Assembly: GCA_022448605.1 (NCBI GenBank) | Contig: JAKVCM010000015.1 | Location: 1 to 45,659 of the forward strand | Reading direction: 5' to 3' | Source: Puniceicoccaceae bacterium | GTDB lineage: Bacteria > Verrucomicrobiota > Verrucomicrobiia > Opitutales > Coraliomargaritaceae | DNA: 45,659 bases | Part shown: positions 18,051-26,787 of the stretch, in pieces | Numbering within the stretch: the first letter of the stretch is position 1 | Layout: the number at the start of each line of letters is the position of its first letter | Made by a program: the position numbers and the translations under genes | Notes under the pieces: generated by a model | Database searches by the model: none | What the model saw: only the letters and a program-made list of their open reading frames with translations | What the model was told of the DNA's origin: nothing

Positions 18051-19517
18051 ATGAAGATTCTGTCCCTTTTAAAAGTCGCTTTTCTAGGTTCTGTTTGTGG
18101 ATTATCCTTATTGTCTGCCGGTAAAACAGAGCTGCCCAATATCCTATTCATCTTTGCAGATGATTTGAGCTACGAAACCATACGCGCACAGGGCCACCTC
18201 GATATTGATACGCCGAATCTTGACCGTCTGGTCGCGGAGGGTATTACTTTTACCCATGCCTATAATATGGGCTCGTGGACTGGGGCGGTTTGCATGGCGA
18301 GTCGTTCAATGATCAATACAGGACAATTTGTCTGGCGCACGCCACGCAAGGGTCCAGATTTTAAGCCTACTGTTGCTGCCGGGGAGACTTGGTCGCAGTT
18401 ACTCAGGTCGGCGGGCTATCGTACCTACATGACTGGTAAATGGCACGTACCAATTGATGCGGCCAAGATCTTTGATGTCGCTATAGACATTCGTCCAGGC
18501 ATGCCCAAGGATGTAAAGGAAGGCTATAACCGACCAGTCGATGAGGCTGCTTATGAGGCAGGCTGGAAACCGTGGGAGACCAAATACGGTGGCTTTTGGG
18601 AGGGTGGCACGCACTGGAGTGAGGTGATTGCCCAGCACGCCGAAAGTTTCCTCACTGAAGCAAAAGAAGGCGACGCTCCGTTCTTCATGTATCTCGCTTT
18701 CAATGCGCCGCACGATCCTCGTCAGGCTCCCAAGGAATATGTCGATATGTATCCCTTGGATCGGATTGAACTACCTGAAAACTTCTTAGCGAAATACCCT
18801 CATCAAAATGAGATCGGTTGCGGTGAAGGCTTGCGCGATGCGCGCTTGGCTCCGTTTCCGCGTAGCGAATATTCAATTAAGGTGAACCGCCAAGAATACT
18901 TTGCGATCATTACACACATGGATGTGCAAATCGGTCGTATTCTCGATGCCCTCGACAAGAGCGGTCAGCGCGAGAATACCTACATCTTCTTTACTGCCGA
19001 CCATGGTCTAGCGGTTGGTCGTCATGGTCTGATCGGTAAACAAAATATGTATGAGCATAGCTTGCGTCCACCGTTTATGGTAGTTGGTCCTGGTGTCGAA
19101 GCCGGTGGGCAAATAGAGACGCCGATTTACTTGCAAGATGTGATGCCAACATCATTAGAACTCGCAGGTGTTGATCTTCCCGAGCAGGTCGAGTTCAAAA
19201 GCCTTCTACCTTTATTTAAGGACGAGACTGTCGAACACTACGATGCGATTTATGGCGCTTACAAAAAGAATCTTCAGCGGGCGATTCTTAAGGATGGCTA
19301 CAAACTAGTCATCTATCCGACCATCAATGTGCTGCGACTCTATAATCTAAAGGAAGATCCGCATGAAATGCAGGATCTTGCGAACAACCCCGAGTATGCG
19401 CCGAAGTTGCAAAGCCTGATGGCGGACTTCAAGACACTACAAACTGAGCTCGACGATCCGCTTGATCTGGAAAATCCCGGTCCACCTGACTTTACGGTGA
19501 AGCCACAGCGCCACTAA
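18051..19517 (+). CDS. S1-family sulfatase (C-M-A-S-R type), secreted
   Basis: A 488-residue sulfatase and the last gene of the seven-gene operon. The signal peptide spans residues 1-23 (ending LLSAG). 'LPNILFIFADDLSYETIRAQG' bears the metal-binding DD. The formylglycine site is C-M-A-S-R from Cys81 in 'AVCMASRSMINTGQF', a different surrounding sequence from the other C-M-A-S-R enzyme at 2666. 'YMTGKWHVPID' supplies lysine and histidine, and 'FTADHGLAVGRHGLIGKQ' has H where many family members have N. It starts 39 bp after the GH29 gene. The next gene is convergent, with only 38 bp between the stops and no clear terminator hairpin there. S1 subfamily is not assigned. Confidence 0.92.
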   Translation: MKILSLLKVAFLGSVCGLSLLSAGKTELPNILFIFADDLSYETIRAQGHLDIDTPNLDRLVAEGITFTHAYNMGSWTGAVCMASRSMINTGQFVWRTPRKGPDFKPTVAAGETWSQLLRSAGYRTYMTGKWHVPIDAAKIFDVAIDIRPGMPKDVKEGYNRPVDEAAYEAGWKPWETKYGGFWEGGTHWSEVIAQHAESFLTEAKEGDAPFFMYLAFNAPHDPRQAPKEYVDMYPLDRIELPENFLAKYPHQNEIGCGEGLRDARLAPFPRSEYSIKVNRQEYFAIITHMDVQIGRILDALDKSGQRENTYIFFTADHGLAVGRHGLIGKQNMYEHSLRPPFMVVGPGVEAGGQIETPIYLQDVMPTSLELAGVDLPEQVEFKSLLPLFKDETVEHYDAIYGAYKKNLQRAILKDGYKLVIYPTINVLRLYNLKEDPHEMQDLANNPEYAPKLQSLMADFKTLQTELDDPLDLENPGPPDFTVKPQRH

Positions 19518-19555
19518 GCATACTTTTTGATATCGTCGCCAATGAGACAGAACTA

Positions 19556-22450
19556 TTAGTCGAGTTTAAACCTGTAAAAGGCAGTGCCTGAGTCAGCTTG
19601 AATAGGATCAATTGTAATTGGGACAGATACATTCACCCAATTTTCTAAGTCGTAGCTTTCTTGAAGGGTCAGTCCAAGTTGAGCGTAGCCATCTACAACT
19701 TCAATCATAGTCGATCCTGGTCTTAGATCTCTAATTTGGTTTAATGTGTATACGCTGTTGAGTAGCACATTCAGTGTACTGTTTGCATCCGCTCCATCAT
19801 TTGGATTACCACCAAATCTGTTCTCCAGAGCATCTGGCATATTGTCGTCATCATTATCTGTCAAAGCTAAGGCATTGGTGGGATTGCTACCTGTTCCACC
19901 ATCATCATTACTGTCACCAGGAGGCGTATATTCTGCAATGGCAGATTGGATTTCTGCAGAGCTTGGTAGTATATACTCACCGCCTAAATTAAAATCTGGT
20001 AATATTTCCAACTTAATTTCTTCAGCGTCTGCTAAGCCATCATTATCAAGATCAATGTAACCTGGATAAATAATAAAATTCAGTGGTAAATAAAAGCTAT
20101 AATCTAAAAAATTGGGTTCCTCATAAGACAAACCGCTATATTCGTTATTAAAAAGAAGACTATTCTTGGATTCCAGAAAGTATTCTACACCATTTGAGTA
20201 GCTATACTTATAACTGTAATATGAATGAAATTCTGTATTTGTAGATGGTCTACTATTTTTAGCAATCGCATCGTTTTCTGTTACATAGTAAACTGCAGTT
20301 GATACAACATCACCTTCAGGATAAGTACCTGTATAGACGATAATGTTACCTGCTAGACTGTCTGGCAGGAATGTATCAAATGAGGACTGCGCGGCAGATA
20401 TAGATGCTGCTGATAAGTTACTAGGATATGAAAGTGTATTTCCAGCGCCAGCAGGATCACCGCTGGTATCTTCTAACTCAATACGGTCAATAATACCATT
20501 ATTATTCATGTCTAAGAGACTATTGTAATAGTAAAATGTGCCCGCACTAGTCCCAGCCATGTAGTTTTCATTCTGCCAGATACCTTTAAAAGGTTCCTCG
20601 TGGGACAGGGTAATGTCGTCATACATATCAAAAATATAATCACCACCCATACCCATACCATTATCATTGAGACGGCTTAGCTCGCCTGAAAAAGGATCGA
20701 AATCATCGCTCGTCACGCTAATGGTTTTATGGAGAGATCCATTGCTATTATAAATCGCTAAGATATTTCCCTCAAAAGAAGCAGGCAGTAGGTCACTGAC
20801 GAGTCCGTATTGCTTCATCAGTTCAATCTGACGACTGCTGGATACTTCGCCACTAGCATCTTGTGAATCCTCTAAATCAATTATTGCCTGCTTGAAGGCG
20901 AAGGGGCTTTGACCAAGGACTGGAGCCAAACTGTATTTAAAGCCACCATCTGACTTTCCTGTAAGATTACTAAAATTATCAAAGCCATCAATGGATTGAA
21001 TCAATGAATCGATTGAAGTATTCAAATCAGCAAGCTCTCCCGGCTCTGAGTATCCTGAACGTTCAATTAAATAATCTGCATCGTTAGCACTAGGATCTCC
21101 TCTGTTCCAAATAGTACTCAAGCTATCCTTTAATCCTAATAAGGAGGCTCCTAAATCTGTAGCTGCGGATGATTGATCGCTGATCCTTGAAGGGTTAGCT
21201 TCGAGAAAGTTTGTGAATGCACTAAGAAATGACTTAGCACTTTCAAAAGTATCCAAGCCAGACAACTCTTCGTAATCATAATTGATACCAATATCATATT
21301 GATCACTAATACCTAAAGATGATTCAATGATACCTAGTAAAGATTTTAAGGCTAGAGCATCCCAATACTGAACAATAATATCATCGTAGGTCTCGGCTTC
21401 GATCGGAAATCCAGTAAAAGGATCTATGCTAGTACCGGCATCACCTGCCGCGTAAAATTGCGAGTCTACAATTACCTCATCGCCAATATTGAAATTATCT
21501 AAATTGCTTATCAGAGTTTCCACTAACTCCCTAACCGGTAAATCTTTTCTTTTAAGGACTGCTACTATATCGTCAATTGTAGTGGCATTACCTAAATTAG
21601 GATAAGAAACATTGTATGCGATGCCCTGTTCTGGCTCGTTGAAATCATACGCATATGAGGGCTTTATCCCTGGGCCACTTGAACTGCCCATATAGTTTGG
21701 TTCGCTGACAAATGAGACTTTATCTTCAAAATGCAGATAAAGAGGAATGGTTTGTGACCCATAAATTTGCGAACCATACATATCGCTTCTTACGTTTTTG
21801 TATAGTATGTAAGAATTGCCATAAATAAACCCGATCTCAGACCCATTTAAATAAATCTTAATGTTTCCAGAGCCATACGATGCATCGATTTCAAAATTAA
21901 CCTGCTTTGGATTGGGCTTTTTATAGGTAAAGCTAATAGCTGAATCATTGTTGGTGGGGTAATAATAGCCATTATTTAGATTAAATACACTTTTGTTTTG
22001 TGACTCGATGCTCATATCAAAGATATTTGCAGTTCTGTAGCTGACGGAATCACCTGGGTCTTCTAGTGGTAATTTAAATCCAGGATAATGTAGCCAATAT
22101 CCAATGACAGAGCTCATGCCATCCGAGGAGAGTAGTTGAATTTCTGTAGGCTCAATCTCTTGCTTTGTTGGATCGTAATCAAATGACTCTACGGTCTCAG
22201 GACTGTTGGCGTTAAAATTACTAATTAAGTAATTTGGCAAGTTGTCTTCAAAAAAGATTCCAATATCAGAGAAGCATTTGTAGGTATACGCTCTTGCATC
22301 CCCTGGGTGGTTACTCAAGAAAGTTGCAATGTAGCCACCAGCTTCAGCAAAGTCCCCAGATTTAATTTTTGTTTTAGCATCGTCTATCAAGTCTGCCGTG
22401 AGCAAATTTGCCGTGAGGATGGAGGTAATAAATATTAAAATACTTCTCAT
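19556..22450 (-). CDS. Large secreted protein with calcium-type repeats and a Verrucomicrobial C-terminal module
   Basis: A 964-residue protein of unknown function. Residues 1-19 form a signal peptide. The N-terminal 'DDAKTKIKSGDFAEAGGYIATFL' looks like one TPR-type helical repeat, as in large Verrucomicrobial surface proteins. The centre is rich in D, S, N and Y and has no recognised enzyme motif. Near the C-terminus are acidic segments of thrombospondin type 3 kind, 'DLDNDGLADAEEIKLE' and 'TDNDDDNMPDALENRFGG', which usually bind calcium. The last ~75 residues, 'IRDLRPGSTMIEVVDG' to 'YDLENWVNVSVPI' and 'AFYRFKLD', form a module seen at the ends of many secreted proteins of this phylum. The start overlaps the stop of the upstream 172-residue gene (ATGA), so the two form an operon. 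A surface or matrix role is a guess. Confidence 0.7.
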   Translation of the reverse strand: MRSILIFITSILTANLLTADLIDDAKTKIKSGDFAEAGGYIATFLSNHPGDARAYTYKCFSDIGIFFEDNLPNYLISNFNANSPETVESFDYDPTKQEIEPTEIQLLSSDGMSSVIGYWLHYPGFKLPLEDPGDSVSYRTANIFDMSIESQNKSVFNLNNGYYYPTNNDSAISFTYKKPNPKQVNFEIDASYGSGNIKIYLNGSEIGFIYGNSYILYKNVRSDMYGSQIYGSQTIPLYLHFEDKVSFVSEPNYMGSSSGPGIKPSYAYDFNEPEQGIAYNVSYPNLGNATTIDDIVAVLKRKDLPVRELVETLISNLDNFNIGDEVIVDSQFYAAGDAGTSIDPFTGFPIEAETYDDIIVQYWDALALKSLLGIIESSLGISDQYDIGINYDYEELSGLDTFESAKSFLSAFTNFLEANPSRISDQSSAATDLGASLLGLKDSLSTIWNRGDPSANDADYLIERSGYSEPGELADLNTSIDSLIQSIDGFDNFSNLTGKSDGGFKYSLAPVLGQSPFAFKQAIIDLEDSQDASGEVSSSRQIELMKQYGLVSDLLPASFEGNILAIYNSNGSLHKTISVTSDDFDPFSGELSRLNDNGMGMGGDYIFDMYDDITLSHEEPFKGIWQNENYMAGTSAGTFYYYNSLLDMNNNGIIDRIELEDTSGDPAGAGNTLSYPSNLSAASISAAQSSFDTFLPDSLAGNIIVYTGTYPEGDVVSTAVYYVTENDAIAKNSRPSTNTEFHSYYSYKYSYSNGVEYFLESKNSLLFNNEYSGLSYEEPNFLDYSFYLPLNFIIYPGYIDLDNDGLADAEEIKLEILPDFNLGGEYILPSSAEIQSAIAEYTPPGDSNDDGGTGSNPTNALALTDNDDDNMPDALENRFGGNPNDGADANSTLNVLLNSVYTLNQIRDLRPGSTMIEVVDGYAQLGLTLQESYDLENWVNVSVPITIDPIQADSGTAFYRFKLD

Positions 22451-22965
22451 AATGCTGTTTGATAGTAGGTTATGATAGGTGATACAATTAAAATTTTGTT
22501 AGAGGGTATCTCAAATGGTCCAATTTTTCTTTTTCCTAACTTTAGACCAGCACTCTCAAATTTAATAATCCTTTCACCGCTTGTATTGAATACAAATAAT
22601 TTGATTCCTTTTATTTCCTTAAACTTCAGTCGGGTGCTGAGTCTAAGATGCTCAGTCAGTTTATCAGATTTATCAGATTTGTCAGATTTGTCAGATTTGT
22701 CAGATTTCTCTGCATTCTGAGCTATAGTTTTGAAAGCACTTATTAAGTAATCTATTTTATAATTACTCGATGATCCGTCATAAAATATTAATTTAATTTT
22801 TGATGTGTAGGAGTGACTTTCTATGGATTTGGCTAAACTATAAGTGCTAACTTTTTGTTCATCTGTTAGAGCGTTTAATGGTTCATCAACCATTAGATTT
22901 TGAGGAATTTGGAATCCTAGCAAAGGCAGTGCAAAAAGAAGAAAAATAAGCTGATATTTAATCAT
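22447..22965 (-). CDS. Small secreted or membrane-anchored protein of unknown function with an SDK repeat
   Basis: A 172-residue protein not recognised as any family. Residues 1-18 form a signal peptide or anchor. The rest is a predicted mixed alpha/beta domain with 'KIKLIFYDGSSSNYKIDYLIS' before, and 'KFKEIKGIKLFVFNTSGERI' after, a charged linker of five Ser-Asp-Lys units encoded by a 9-bp tandem repeat. The C-terminal part ends 'KILIVSPIITYYQTAL'. Its stop overlaps the start of the 964-residue gene, so the products are probably made together. A role as a helper or partner of the large secreted protein is possible but unsupported by motif. Confidence 0.6.
   Translation of the reverse strand: MIKYQLIFLLFALPLLGFQIPQNLMVDEPLNALTDEQKVSTYSLAKSIESHSYTSKIKLIFYDGSSSNYKIDYLISAFKTIAQNAEKSDKSDKSDKSDKSDKLTEHLRLSTRLKFKEIKGIKLFVFNTSGERIIKFESAGLKLGKRKIGPFEIPSNKILIVSPIITYYQTAL
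22662..22706 (-). repeat. Five 9-bp tandem repeats in a coding region
   Basis: Five tandem copies of TRTCAGATT (plus-strand reading), two TATCAGATT followed by three TGTCAGATT. On the coding strand each encodes Ser-Asp-Lys. Copy-number changes of this repeat keep the reading frame, so they would only lengthen or shorten the linker. Confidence 0.9.
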
Positions 22966-23110
22966 TTATGGGTACTGACCTGATTATAGCTATGTAATCG
23001 GTATGACTCTGTAGCCATATGGAAATAGTATCTTAAAAGCCACAATTTAAATAGTATTTCTTAGACGGTTTAAAAATTACATAATTTATCTTATTTCTAT
23101 AAGTTTTCCT

Positions 23111-23905
23111 TTAAGGACACAGATCGCTAATTTCTTCCGAGTTCAGCTCCATGTGTTTGAGGCAAAAGTCTAAGATGTCTGCCTGCAGGGGAGCGGTGAA
23201 ACTGACCCTGCCTTCATGGAATTCAAAGTCGTAACGGTAGCAGTGCAATGCTTGTCGCTTAATTGGCAGGGCGGCAGCTAGTCGCTCTGTCCAGCCCTTC
23301 TCGATAAACTCGATGTAGAGTGTTTCATCAGGACCGTAGATTTTGTCGCCGACCACTGGGAGTTTAAGGTGTTCAGCATGCACACGGATTTGATGCTTAC
23401 GGCCTGTCTCTGGTTCTACGCGACATAGGGTATACCCATTCTGGGATACCAATGGTATGTAGTCGGTTACAGCATCTTGAGCGTTACGGTCGTAGCTGAC
23501 TTCTGATTTTACGACCACGGGTCCGCCTCCTTTCCGTCGGCGAGCGATGGGCAGGTCGACATGGATAGGCTTGTTGAACTCGCCCTCGACCAGTGCGATG
23601 TAGGCTTTTTGAACGATACGGTTCTGAATCGCCATCTGGAATTTGCGAGCGATCGAAGGGCGCTTAGCGAAGATGACGAGTCCACTTGTCTCACGGTCTA
23701 GTCGGGCGACTAAATGCAGCTTTACTACACCTGTGTATTCTCGCACCACGCCGACTAGACTCGACATTGGACCATTCTTGGACGGATGGCAGACTAACCA
23801 ACCTGGCTTGTTAATGATTAGTAGATTATCGTCCTCTTCCACGATCCAGCTCGGAAAATCGGCTAGTTTGACCAATGGGGCTTCTTCGCCATAAGGATTA
23901 TTCAT
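23111..23905 (-). CDS. RluA-family pseudouridine synthase
   Basis: A 264-residue enzyme that converts uridine to pseudouridine in rRNA or tRNA. 'LHLVARLDRETSGLVIFAK' contains the catalytic aspartate (Asp70) in the R-L-D-x-x-T-S-G motif. 'DNLLIINKPGWLVCHPS' and 'ETGRKHQIRVHAEHLKLPVVGD' are also characteristic of RluA-type proteins. There is no N-terminal S4 RNA-binding domain; the protein starts almost directly with the catalytic domain. The target base cannot be told from the sequence. A 73-bp gap separates it from the SDR gene read in the same direction. Confidence 0.9.
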   Translation of the reverse strand: MNNPYGEEAPLVKLADFPSWIVEEDDNLLIINKPGWLVCHPSKNGPMSSLVGVVREYTGVVKLHLVARLDRETSGLVIFAKRPSIARKFQMAIQNRIVQKAYIALVEGEFNKPIHVDLPIARRRKGGGPVVVKSEVSYDRNAQDAVTDYIPLVSQNGYTLCRVEPETGRKHQIRVHAEHLKLPVVGDKIYGPDETLYIEFIEKGWTERLAAALPIKRQALHCYRYDFEFHEGRVSFTAPLQADILDFCLKHMELNSEEISDLCP

Positions 23906-23978
23906 AGGATACTAGCGATTAAGCGCGGGTGGGTAGCGATTATAGAATAGCTTAAGATGGCGCCTCTTCAGGAGTTCA

Positions 23979-24806
23979 TTATTTCGCAGCTTTGTGTTTT
24001 TCGAGTCGCATTTTGCGAAGAATACTGGCACTGATCTGTGTCACTACAAGGAGAGGGAGTTGACTACCAAAAAAAGTGATTAAGCGATTTTTCCAGCCGG
24101 TTACGATGAGGGATCGCTCTTTAGCAATGGCGCGAAGGGTGTGAGCAGCCACTTCATCTGATGTCATATCGAGCCCCTGATTGGCGCCTTGATCCATGGG
24201 GGGTGTATCAAATCCAGCTGCTTTAAAGAAATTAGAGCGGGTGGGACCTGGGCAGACCGCGAGTGTGCGTACTTTGGTCCCGCGGAGGTCTTCGCCAAGC
24301 GCGAGTGACCAGTTCCGAACAAAGGCCTTCGTCGCACCATATGTGGTTAAATAGGGTGTCGGCTGGAAGGCTGCGGTCGATGCAATCGTCACGATCGTGC
24401 CGCCCCTAGGCAGGATGGCGGGCAATAGCCGTGCGCTTAAATCGACCACAGCCCTTACATTTAAGTCGATCATTGTTAGTTGTTTACCTATTTCCATGTC
24501 AGGAAACCGGCCGTAGTCACCAAAGCCGCTGTTGTTGACTAGCAAGACCTCTCCTTCGCGAGCGAAGTCGATTCTAGCCTTGAGCGCCTCAGCGGCTTCT
24601 GCAAGTGCCTGCGCATCACTCAAATCGACGGGGTAATGCTTCCCGTTATCCCCTAGAAAAATGTCCGGATTTGAGCGAGAAAGGTTGCACATCTGCACAT
24701 CAGGGGCTATTTTCCGTATTGCCTTGATAATTGAGCAGCCAATCCCTGAGGAACCGCCCGTAATGATGATTACGGAGAATCGTTTGAAGTATTCAAATTG
24801 CTTCAT
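23979..24806 (-). CDS. Short-chain dehydrogenase/reductase (SDR)
   Basis: A 275-residue classical SDR oxidoreductase. The nucleotide-binding motif TGGSSGIG is at residues 16-23, NNSG at 91-94, the catalytic serine is Ser143 in 'IASTAAF', and the Y-x-x-x-K pair is Tyr156/Lys160 in 'YGATKAF'. 'VCPGPTRSNFF' is the usual PG motif after the active site. The C-terminal ~60 residues include a hydrophobic stretch 'LITFFGSQLPLLVVTQIS', so membrane association is possible, as in SDRs that act on lipid substrates. Substrate unknown. The gene is divergent from the ribosome hibernation factor. Confidence 0.88.
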   Translation of the reverse strand: MKQFEYFKRFSVIIITGGSSGIGCSIIKAIRKIAPDVQMCNLSRSNPDIFLGDNGKHYPVDLSDAQALAEAAEALKARIDFAREGEVLLVNNSGFGDYGRFPDMEIGKQLTMIDLNVRAVVDLSARLLPAILPRGGTIVTIASTAAFQPTPYLTTYGATKAFVRNWSLALGEDLRGTKVRTLAVCPGPTRSNFFKAAGFDTPPMDQGANQGLDMTSDEVAAHTLRAIAKERSLIVTGWKNRLITFFGSQLPLLVVTQISASILRKMRLEKHKAAK

Positions 24807-24913
24807 TATTTTAGCATGTGTTCACGGATTGGCTTTTTTTATGCTCACTCCCATAGCAGCATCGGGGTTAATCGGCTCCATTAATTGGAACCACTAAAAA
24901 AGGAAAAACATAT

Positions 24914-25279
24914 ATGAAGCAACATGACATTATCATCTCTGGTTTGAACATGGAATTAACCGAGGCGATCAAAAATATGGTTCACGAGAAAGCGGAAAAA
25001 CTTTTCGAGCACGATGATCACATTATACGGATGCGCGTAGAGCTAGAATATGACCACCACCAATCCACCCACCAGAGAGAATTCATTGCGAAAGGTCAAC
25101 TCGAGGTCAGGGGAAACGACCACTTCGCATCGGCAGACACAGACGATCTTTACAAATCAATCGATGATCTAGTGCAAAAGCTCGACCGCATGTTGCGCCG
25201 TCGCTCCCGCTTAAATAAGGTCAGACGTAAGAATACCCATTTAATTGATATACCTGCGCAAATACCAAAGGCGGTCTAA
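24914..25279 (+). CDS. hpf: Ribosome hibernation-promoting factor (HPF/RaiA family)
   Basis: A 121-residue protein of the short HPF/YfiA type that binds the 30S decoding region and stores inactive ribosomes. 'IIISGLNMELTEAIKNMVHEKAEKL' is the opening strand and helix, 'VELEYDHH' and 'GQLEVRGNDHFASADTDDLYKSID' follow, and 'LVQKLDRMLRRRSRLNK' is the basic C-terminal helix. It lacks the long-form C-terminal dimerisation domain. An AAGGA about 9 nt before the ATG is a good ribosome-binding site. A strong terminator follows at 25304. The gene stands alone. Confidence 0.9.
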   Translation: MKQHDIIISGLNMELTEAIKNMVHEKAEKLFEHDDHIIRMRVELEYDHHQSTHQREFIAKGQLEVRGNDHFASADTDDLYKSIDDLVQKLDRMLRRRSRLNKVRRKNTHLIDIPAQIPKAV

Positions 25280-25303
25280 CTTCTTGATTTGTGTTCATTT
25301 TAT

Positions 25304-25333
25304 AGCCCGGCAGATATCTGTCGGGCTTTTTCT
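25304..25333 (+). terminator. Rho-independent terminator after hpf
   Basis: The arms AGCCCGGCAG and CTGTCGGGCT form a 10-bp stem with one G-U pair and a 4-nt loop, followed by TTTTTCTTT. It begins 24 bp after the hpf stop. Confidence 0.88.
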
Positions 25334-25432
25334 TTATGGCAACAGTGGATAGCCTATGATGACCTTGTTAACCCAATACACGCTGACAAAAAATAGACTT
25401 CCATTTTTTATGCCTTGGCTTAAGATGTAGAT

Positions 25433-25801
25433 GTGGATCCTAATTTCTACCAAGTTCTTCACATTGTCGGCATTTCTATGGTTTTCCTTGGTTATGGCGC
25501 TTTACTCGCGCGCAGCATGGCAGCACCAGAAAATGTCTCGGTTCGCAAGCTTGGTTCTATAACGAGTGGCATTGGCCTATTATTGATTCTGGTAGCTGGC
25601 TTTGGTCTAGTCGCAAAGTTAGGCTACAATTATACCGAAACTTGGATTCTGGTTAAATTTGCAATATGGCTGCTCTTGGGCGGGCTCATCGTTCTCATCA
25701 ATCGTAAATCACAGCTTGCTATGCTACTCTGGTGCCTGCTCATTGCATTAGGTGCCATCGCAGCGATTATGGTTTATGTCGTACGCTTTTCGGCAGCTTG
25801 A
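25433..25801 (+). CDS. Small integral membrane protein, four helices
   Basis: A 122-residue protein with four hydrophobic helices, at about 8-27, 40-62, 72-90 and 94-118. The start is a GTG at 25433; an ATG two bases upstream is in another frame. No clear Shine-Dalgarno sequence precedes it, so initiation may be weak or the true start could be the later ATG at 'MVFLGYG'. 'VLHIVGISMVFLGYGALLARS' is similar in layout to small SirB2-like or cytochrome-associated membrane proteins, but no ligand residue pattern supports a definite call. It lies between the hpf terminator and tRNA-Arg. Confidence 0.65.
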   Translation: MDPNFYQVLHIVGISMVFLGYGALLARSMAAPENVSVRKLGSITSGIGLLLILVAGFGLVAKLGYNYTETWILVKFAIWLLLGGLIVLINRKSQLAMLLWCLLIALGAIAAIMVYVVRFSAA

Positions 25802-25831
25802 CGATAAGGCTTACTTTTTTGAAACTTCTGC

Positions 25832-25861
25832 TTGAATTGCGTGCCTAGCTTTGTCTTTATC
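25832..25861 (+). promoter_or_regulatory. Possible promoter for tRNA-Arg
   Basis: TTGAAT (25832-25837) and TTTATC (25856-25861) are 18 bp apart and end 15 bp before the tRNA. The match to sigma-70 is moderate. Confidence 0.3.
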
Positions 25862-25876
25862 CCGCATTTCTTAAAT

Positions 25877-25953
<77 letters not shown>

Positions 25954-25960
25954 TCTTTTT

Positions 25961-26002
25961 AGCGCTTCGCCCTACATCTCTATATTTGCGAGGCGCTTTT
26001 TT
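25961..26002 (+). terminator. Terminator after tRNA-Arg
   Basis: AGCGCTTCGC pairs with GCGAGGCGCT (one mismatch) across a 17-nt loop, then TTTTTT. It begins 8 nt after the tRNA. Confidence 0.7.
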
Positions 26003-26020
26003 GTCACTGTCATCTTACCG

Positions 26021-26725
26021 CTAGGCATAGACCATACAGGCGCACTGATCGCAAAAATGTGGTTCGCCCGCAACAGAGGCGCAACTGTTGACCTCATTCG
26101 AGACACGTAAGTGGCAACTACCGCATTTGTGTGCTTCGACCTTGGCAACATAGGGCGGACGCTTAGAAAGTTTCTTTACGCGGTCGTAGTGACTCACATA
26201 TTGCTCCTCAACGACGGATCGCGCGTCTTTGAGTAATGCCTTGGCCTCATCAATAGAAGCTAATAGATTTTCTTCCCGTTCGCCTAGTAAGCTAATCTGC
26301 TTTCTCTCCTCCATGATCCTGGCTTCTATAGTGGTTTTTTCGTCTTGAAAAGTTTCAAAGCTTTCATCGATTTCGATCAACAGTTCGATTCCACGCTCTT
26401 CGAGATCAGAGATCTCTTGCTGAGTTTGCTCGATCTGGTGGTTTAGGGCGCGATACTCGTCGTTCTTTTTAACCTCTAATTGCTGCGTGCGAAAACGCGC
26501 GATGGCTTCCTCCTTTGTCATAATCTCAGTATCAAGTTCGCTGCGCTCGACCTCTTTCTCTTTGAGTGAATGGCTAGCCGCTTCTATGTTGGCCTCTTCG
26601 GCAGTAATATGCCCCTCGAGCGCGCTGCGCTCATGGGGGATGCGAGCGAGCTCTTGCTCTATCTTTTGGAGCACGACGTCGCGGTCTTGAACAATTAGGA
26701 GTTTTTCGATTTGCGGGTCAGGCAT
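26021..26725 (-). CDS. Zinc-ribbon coiled-coil protein (COG1579 / DUF164 type)
   Basis: A 234-residue protein. The ATG at 26725, giving 'MPDPQIEKLLIVQDRDVVLQ', is preferred because family members begin at this helix; an in-frame upstream start would add 18 unrelated residues. Residues ~10-175 form a long charged coiled coil, including 'FRTQQLEVKKNDEYRALNHQ', which is the conserved family segment. The C-terminus has four cysteines, 'CGSCHLRVSNEV' and 'FCDQCACMVY', for one zinc ion. Proteins of this group, such as Helicobacter HP0958/FlgZ, bind RNA or protein partners; the role here is unknown. It is divergent from the TPR gene at 26788. Confidence 0.82.
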   Translation of the reverse strand: MPDPQIEKLLIVQDRDVVLQKIEQELARIPHERSALEGHITAEEANIEAASHSLKEKEVERSELDTEIMTKEEAIARFRTQQLEVKKNDEYRALNHQIEQTQQEISDLEERGIELLIEIDESFETFQDEKTTIEARIMEERKQISLLGEREENLLASIDEAKALLKDARSVVEEQYVSHYDRVKKLSKRPPYVAKVEAHKCGSCHLRVSNEVNSCASVAGEPHFCDQCACMVYA

Positions 26726-26787
26726 AAGTAGGATATCTCTCTTAGCACACAAAACAGGCTTACTTACAGAGCAACACAAAAGCGAAT

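Noticed and set aside
19746..20060. 104-codon plus-strand frame inside the 964-residue gene
   Set aside because: It is an antisense shadow: it lies wholly inside a long frame with a signal peptide, acidic repeats and a known C-terminal module.
22662..22706. Tandem repeats as a CRISPR array
   Set aside because: The units are 9 bp, without spacers, and code for a repeated tripeptide.
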